64,000 nt of DNA, taken from Sipunculus nudus (lineage: Eukaryota; Annelida; Sipuncula; Golfingiida; Sipunculidae). Numbering within the stretch: the first letter of the stretch is position 1; every line of letters starts with the position of its first letter. This document shows positions 58,459 through 64,000 of this stretch, piece after piece. Made by a program: the position numbers and the translations under genes. The DNA is taken from the NCBI GenBank assembly GCA_026874595.1, contig CM049306.1, forward strand, positions 2,308,019-2,372,018, given 5' to 3'. The notes under the pieces were generated by a model. That model was not told where the DNA came from, did no database searches, and was given only the letters and a program-made list of their open reading frames with translations.

Positions 58459-59880
58459 AAGATAAGATAAGATAAGATAAGATAAGATAAGATAACATTT
58501 TTTAGCCTTCAGTTCCAGGAATTTGTCGTTGACTTGCAATTCATTACATTAAAAATATATAAGTAAATAGATAGATAAATACATAAAAATAATACATAAA
58601 AATACATAAAAATCACACATAACATATTGACTATGCATGTAAAATTAAGCATGTAAAAATGATAAAACAGATAATTCTGCAGGTAAAACACATAATTCAA
58701 AACATTAAATTTCTAAGAGGGTTGTGAGTTAAAAAGTTTAATACTGTGTGGTACGAGAGATTTTTTAAAATGAGTTGTTCTGCAGAATATTGTATCTAGG
58801 CGTTTACCTGCATGAAGGTAAAAACGGAAGTCTGAATATAGGGGATGTGTTGTGTCATTCATGACCTTAGATATGAAGGCCATTGTTTTGGTTTCACAGA
58901 TTTCTTGGTGTGTGGTAAGAGAAGTACCAGTTATTCTACTACTTCTCTTCCTGGTATTATTCAACTGTTTCTTTAACTTATCAGATATAGTTGTAAACCA
59001 GCACTCCAGTGAATAAGTAAGGACACAGATAATTACTGAATTATAAAACATGGTAATTATGGTTTTGTCAATATTAAGCTTTCTAAGATAATAAAGGTAA
59101 TATAATCTTTTGTTTGCTTTCTTGGATTGATTCAACACATGTTCTTTCCAATTCAGATTTCTGTCAATAGTACATCCTAAGTATTTATAATTTTCTACAA
59201 TATCAACATCTTCATTTTTGATAGCAAATGGGGTAATTACAGATTTTGATCTCCTTAAATCAAAGACTACTTCTTTAGTCTTCTTTACATTTAACTGAAG
59301 GTAGTGTTCCTCGCACCAACCAGTCACATATTGAATGGTTTTCCTGTAGAGCGATTCATCATTCTTGTGTATCAGGCCTAGAATGACAGTGTCGTCTGCA
59401 TATTTGATAATTTTACAATCTGAAAGGCTCACAGACAAATTATTTGTATATAGAATAAAAAGGACTGCTGACAGAACACAGCCTTGTGGAGCACCAGTAT
59501 TTATGATTATATCTGAAGAAGTTTCTTTGCTTGTTCTAACATGTTGTCTTCTATCCGAGAGAAAATCTAGAATCCATAGACAGTAGGAAGGAGGAATGTT
59601 TTATCTACAGAGCTGATTGATCATAATGTGTGGCTGTATTGTATTGAAGGCTGAAGAATAATCAATGAAAAGTGATCTGGCATAATTTCTGGGGTCTCTG
59701 TCTAAGTGTTGATAAATATAATGAGTTAATGTGGCAATTGCGACATTAATCAAGTTTTTCAAATAGATTATACCAGGTACTCCAGTTGTCCAAAGAAAGT
59801 TAGAAGTTGCTTGGTGGAAGCAACAATTTGTTCTCATCTGCGAAGTAGACTGGTAAAAGCATATTCTTTTGATTGAATGG
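58459..59880 (-). mobile_element. 5'-truncated LINE (Rex1/CR1-like) with (GATAA)7 tail
   Basis: On the minus strand the element runs from about 59880 to the 3' microsatellite at 58461-58495 (TTATC repeats when read with the element). It contains the C-terminal half of a reverse transcriptase, about 210 bp of AT-rich 3' UTR and the tail. A short tandem repeat as the 3' end is typical of CR1/L2/Rex1-type LINEs. The endonuclease and the first reverse-transcriptase blocks are missing. Confidence 0.85.
58713..59837 (-). pseudogene. Non-LTR reverse transcriptase, partial and broken
   Basis: From 59837 the frame contains NYARSLFIDYSSAFNTI, the first catalytic-aspartate block, and then meets an in-frame TAA at 59603-59601. 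The same frame continues with INTGAPQGCVLSAVLFILYT and the YADD catalytic box (IIKYADDTVILG). Next come the GWCEEHYLQLNVKKTKEVVF thumb region and the C-terminal motif NDTTHPLYSDF, ending at 58713. The order and motifs fit the Rex1/CR1 group. The single stop and the missing N-terminus make it inactive as it stands. Sequence left of FIDYSSAF is more decayed. Confidence 0.88.
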
Positions 59881-59929
59881 GGAGATCCAACTCATATAGT
59901 CCATGGGCTAGGAGCGGTCACCGTGCACC

Positions 59930-61400
59930 CCGTCTGGCCGGGATTTTATGACATAGGTATTTTTATATCCCTAAGTATGTCCAATTTATGAATTAAGATG
60001 TTAACATTGATTATTTTGGTATATACTATCCTTTTAGGCCACTTAAAGACAACCGCGTCTTTACGCACGGCACCCGCGGACCTTGATAAGGGGTTAGGGG
60101 TATGTAAATGCTTATAGCTTTGCTTAATATTTGACATATTTACTTCAAATAAACTGCATTGTGTTCGCAAATAGTAGTAAAAAGTCACTAACAACAATAA
60201 TCATATAAAGTTATTATGTATTGTTGTTGATTAAGCAAGTAATTACATATAAAATATCCAACAACAAAAATTGAATTTAACAGTGTATTCTTTAATTTTT
60301 CCAACAGTGGTTTATTTTCGATGATGCTGCATTTCTAAAATTCCAGTGCATTAATACATTAGTACCTGACATTCTTACAAATTCTGTTGATAAAATTATG
60401 AATATTTGACCATATACACCTGCAATGAATGACCCATTGTTAATTCGATTTTATGGTATCTCTTGTATATGACGGATGGGGTGTCCCATGTTCCTCTCCA
60501 GATGCATTGATTTTCACTGTGATGCTTCATCGATACTATGAATTGTTATCTGTCTTAACCTGAAGGTGTTTATTAGTTTTAAAAATAATGGAAACTCTTT
60601 CTTGAGCCATTTTTACATATAATTATTATACATTATTATACAAAATAATCATATTTAGGCCTAAATATAGGTAGGGTCACTGTGCACCCCTTCTGGAATT
60701 TTATGATATAGGTATTTTTAGATTAACAAGTATATCCAATTAATGAATTAAGATGTTAAAATTGATTATTTTAAGATACACTACCTTTTATGGAACTGAG
60801 AGAGAGACAACCACGTCATTACGCACAACAACCGCGGACAGGTAGCCTTGATAAGGAAGTAGTTATTTAAATGCTTAAAGCTCGCTTAATATTTGACATA
60901 TTTACTTCAAATAACTGTATTGTATTTGCAAACAATCGGAAAAAGTCACTGATAGATATTAACATATATATGTATTATATGTTTTTGGTGTTTTTGGAAG
61001 CAATAAATTATGATATTAAAAGAACATCTTGAAGAAATTTCACTTTATTATTTTTTTAAGTTATTCAAACTTTTCGCTGTTGATGATTTTACAAAATAAT
61101 ATTGACATTTCTGAAGTTCTAGTTTGTGAATATGTTAGCTATTGTCCATCCTGAAAACATTTCTTTTTAAATAAAATTATTTAGACATCAGTGAATGATA
61201 TAGTATTCATTCTGTTTTGATCACCCTTTTTATAACATGTATACGAGGTGTTCGGTGTTCCTCTCTGGATGTACCTCACCTTGACGCTTCCCTAATACCA
61301 TAAATAGTCATTGTTTTGAAACTTAGGGTATAAACACTAGTAAACTCTAGATCATTTTGATTATATGTGTACAAGGATAATAAACTTTCTTCAAGTATAA
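59930..61400. repeat. Diverged tandem duplication of a unit of about 750 bp
   Basis: The block 59940-60190 (ATTTTATGACATAGGTATTT ... AATATTTGACATATTTACTT) recurs at 60695-60955. The block 60470-60580 (GTTCCTCTCCAGATGCAT...) recurs at 61245-61345. Differences are frequent, so the duplication is old. No protein is encoded. Confidence 0.7.
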
Positions 61401-63759
61401 GCACTAACCCGTGTCATGTTAACCCTTCCGAAATGTTGTGAGGTTTTTGTCCTCATGACCTTATATGTCCTTTATAACCAGATAATTCAATTACTTAAGG
61501 CTTCCTGAAAAGTCTAGGCCCAGTGCACCAGGCCTGCAAAGTAAGTAATATGGAAACGTATCCACCACAATTTTTAGGCAAGTTTCAAATAACACGCATA
61601 CCTCGGCCATTAACAAGGATCACCAGTAAAGGATCCTGGTAAAAATTTGATTTGTGGTCCGTTAAACAAGGAACTATATTAATTTTACCTGAGAGTAATG
61701 GTTCACGTTTCATAAATTGGAATTGCATCACAGGTGGGATCAGATTACCAGTACATAAGCGGCTAATATAAGTCACAACTGTGCATGCGAGTGGGATAAA
61801 CTTTCTCCATATTCAGAAATTTGCACTTTTCTCTTAGCACTATTGACTGACGATGTTCTCTTCCCTTCCTGGGACAAAATATATCTCTTAAAACCGAATA
61901 TTCTTCAAACAAAATCATATTATGTTGATCACGGTTAATAATTTAGCGGACATCAAATAAAGACATATACTAGGCTTGTCACGATGAAGAGGATGAATAA
62001 CCACTTGTGAACAAACGTCATTCAAGTAAAATATGGTGATTCTCTAATGTTAAATACATTTGATAAAACTAAGAAGCGGATTCTAAACTATATCTCCTGA
62101 CAGTCTAATGGAATGCTTTAAAAATGTTAGGCTTTTAATTTCCTGCTTGTATACATAGCCTTGAATGATTGAGCATTGAATTTTAGATTGGGAGTTCCAT
62201 GACATCGACCTCTCCAAGAGAAATAAGGGGTCCATTTTTCATTAACTTGACGAAAAAATGTATGGTCGTCGAATTTTTATCATTCCAGAAGTAAGGACTG
62301 AATCTTATTCATTCTTCATATAAAACACGTATTTTGAGGACTGGCATAGGAAGGCGGGTGTACATGATTAATTAAGCAAAATGAATTTGTGTCATGCTCA
62401 CGCTTATTTGAACTTTTAAGGATAAGGATATTTTACCCAATTGTTAGCAGGAATTTCTCGCTACATGATTCGAAAGACAACTCCGCCCTTCATGTTGAAT
62501 AGTTCTGAGGTTATAAAATCTATCTTGAGTAAAAACGTGAATGACTGATTTTTTTTAATCTATCTTCTAAAGGCTATAAAATGTCCAAGTAGGCATTGAA
62601 ATTGCAGAATGCCTCATCATTAATAACGAATTATTGAAGGCTAAAATGCATAGGAGCTAGAGTATGAATCATCTCGAATTTTTATAGGGGAAATATATAA
62701 AACCCATTTTTTTAAAGGTGCCATAAACAGGTGAAATCAAATGCCAATTTATATGTCTACAACATCATTTTACAGAAGCTGAGATGTACCGAAATAAAGT
62801 AAAATATATAAAACAAAAATATATACTACACTTGGATGCAGAAATCAGAAATTGTATATTTAGTGGTAATCTCAATGGTATCTGTGCCCTTATACTGTGT
62901 CCGGTATAAGGGCACAGGCTTGGTCCATTTCTGTTTAGAACCCATAGCTTCTCTCTGTTTACTCCGTCAGTTTTCGTAATTTTTACAATCAGAAATCATA
63001 CGTATGTTTATTTTTTTATCGAAAAGCACGGATATGATCCCCTCTCTGTATGGTACTGTCACTGTTAAACCTCTCCTCCTCTGCTTTCTCGCTGCTGTTA
63101 AAACGTATTCCTGTACCAGGTCCTTCCATTACTTACAATCGCATTGAAAAGAAATCATAAAAAAGTGTTCACTCTAATCCATCAATATACATTTAGATTA
63201 GAATCTGTGAATTGTTTCCAATTTAAACTATCAACTACGTTTCCTTGCAAGAGAATCTAAAAACGATATGGTGAGGCATTTAAATATATAACAAGGCAAC
63301 TTATGACTCAGTCATAATATAATTGTAACAAAAATATGAAAATCAAATCAATAAATACATAAAAAAATTAAGCAACCCAAAATAATGTTATTAAGCTGCA
63401 TACGCATTAATTATTAATTTTGTATGATAATTGAAACTGTTGCACATGCCTTCCTGTTCTTTCTCCTTTTGACATGACTTTAAACCTTGTGTTGATATTG
63501 TGGTACAAGACGTTACTTATACTGTATACAGGTCTTATGCACTAAGCTTTACAGTAAGTAAATTATTCGTATTTGGTTTTCGATTTTTTTGGACAAATTC
63601 ATCACAATATTTCAGATGGATCTGCATAACGGATTGATTTTCTATCTATTAGAAAATTTCACATTATTATTATTTGTGATTATTATGTGTTCATACCTTG
63701 TTCCAGAGAGGGCTCTTATTATTATTATTAAAGCTAATAAACACCTTCAGATTCAGGAA
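61401..63759. other. AT-rich region, no gene recognised
   Basis: There are only short open frames and no splice-supported exon. The one distinct structure is a perfect inverted repeat at 62882-62917, listed separately. Confidence 0.5.
62882..62917. repeat. Perfect 14-bp inverted repeat with 8-nt loop
   Basis: CTGTGCCCTTATAC at 62882-62895 and its exact reverse complement GTATAAGGGCACAG at 62904-62917, separated by TGTGTCCG. It could be the relic of a small foldback element or an incidental hairpin. Confidence 0.85.
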
Positions 63760-63960
63760 AATAACTACTTAGAGTAGAAGGGAAGCATCACAATGAAAAT
63801 CAAGTACATCATCTTATATACAAGGGATACCATAAAATCGAATTAACAAAGGGTCATTCATTGGAGGTGTATATGGTCAAATATTCATAATTTTATCAAA
63901 AGTATCTGTTAAGTGTCAAGAACTAATGTATTTATGCGCTAGAATGTAAGAAATGTCAAC
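63760..63960. repeat. Inverted copy of 60360-60590
   Basis: TACCATAAAATCGAATTAAC and GACCATATACACC-type phrases occur here as the reverse complement of 60360-60590 (GTTAATTCGATTTTATGGTA; GTGATGCTTC). The family present twice in direct orientation at 59930-61400 therefore also has an inverted member at the right edge. Confidence 0.75.
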
Positions 63961-64000
63961 ATCATCGCGAACAAAACTATTGTTGGGGAAAAAAATAAAG

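Noticed and set aside
63589-63777. 62-codon hydrophobic plus-strand frame
   Set aside because: AT-rich chance frame overlapping the inverted repeat copy; no other support.

Overview
The window looks like nuclear DNA of a marine bivalve mollusc. It is AT-rich and dense in minisatellites. It carries interspersed families typical of bivalve introns: (GGAC/AGAC)n-ended elements, heads like GGGACCCATGGGTCAC, and a tRNA-derived SINE. The placement at class level is inference from repeat style; no species can be named from the sequence alone.

The only convincing host gene is on the minus strand. Nine exons are visible between 42712 and 1941, and the 3' end lies beyond the left edge. They encode a TIR-domain protein: two related N-terminal modules sharing G-W-x-V-x3-Q-E, a linker, a complete TIR_2-type TIR domain spread over four exons, and the start of a further segment. 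All eight visible introns are GT-AG and all intron phases agree, so one frame of about 426 codons is open from ATG 42701.

The most striking content is not the protein but what sits at its splice junctions. Several exons are single copy, but the sequence at one edge, including the working 5' or 3' splice site, has been tandemly amplified into the adjacent intron. Clear donor-seeded arrays lie at 1-1940 (exon 9), 13829-20439 (exon 7), 23740-25918 (exon 4) and 33590-42492 (exon 1, roughly 230 copies of 39 bp). Clear acceptor-seeded arrays lie at 22675-23659 (exon 5) and 26125-26620 (exon 4). An acceptor-adjacent array (4850-5450, exon 8) and weaker cases (31786-33230, 21190-21640) follow the same theme. 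Together they cover more than 20 kb and place hundreds of near-identical decoy splice sites in the gene's own orientation.

The remaining introns hold mobile DNA. There are two copies of a palindrome-ended element flanking exon 8 (2964-4651, 5532-7590), a SINE inserted into a minisatellite (4913-5304), and three copies of a 2.5-3.2 kb repeat (8035-10508, 11000-13827, 51180-54398). The last of these is nested inside another element. Right of 42712 there is no certain gene. That part holds highly homogeneous arrays (43801-45779, 48068-49240, 56832-57716), candidate 5' exons of low confidence, a degraded Rex1/CR1-like LINE on the minus strand (58459-59880) with a (GATAA)7 tail, and a duplicated and inverted AT-rich block (59930-61400, 63760-63960). 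Long open frames inside the arrays are by-products of unit lengths divisible by three and are not annotated as genes.
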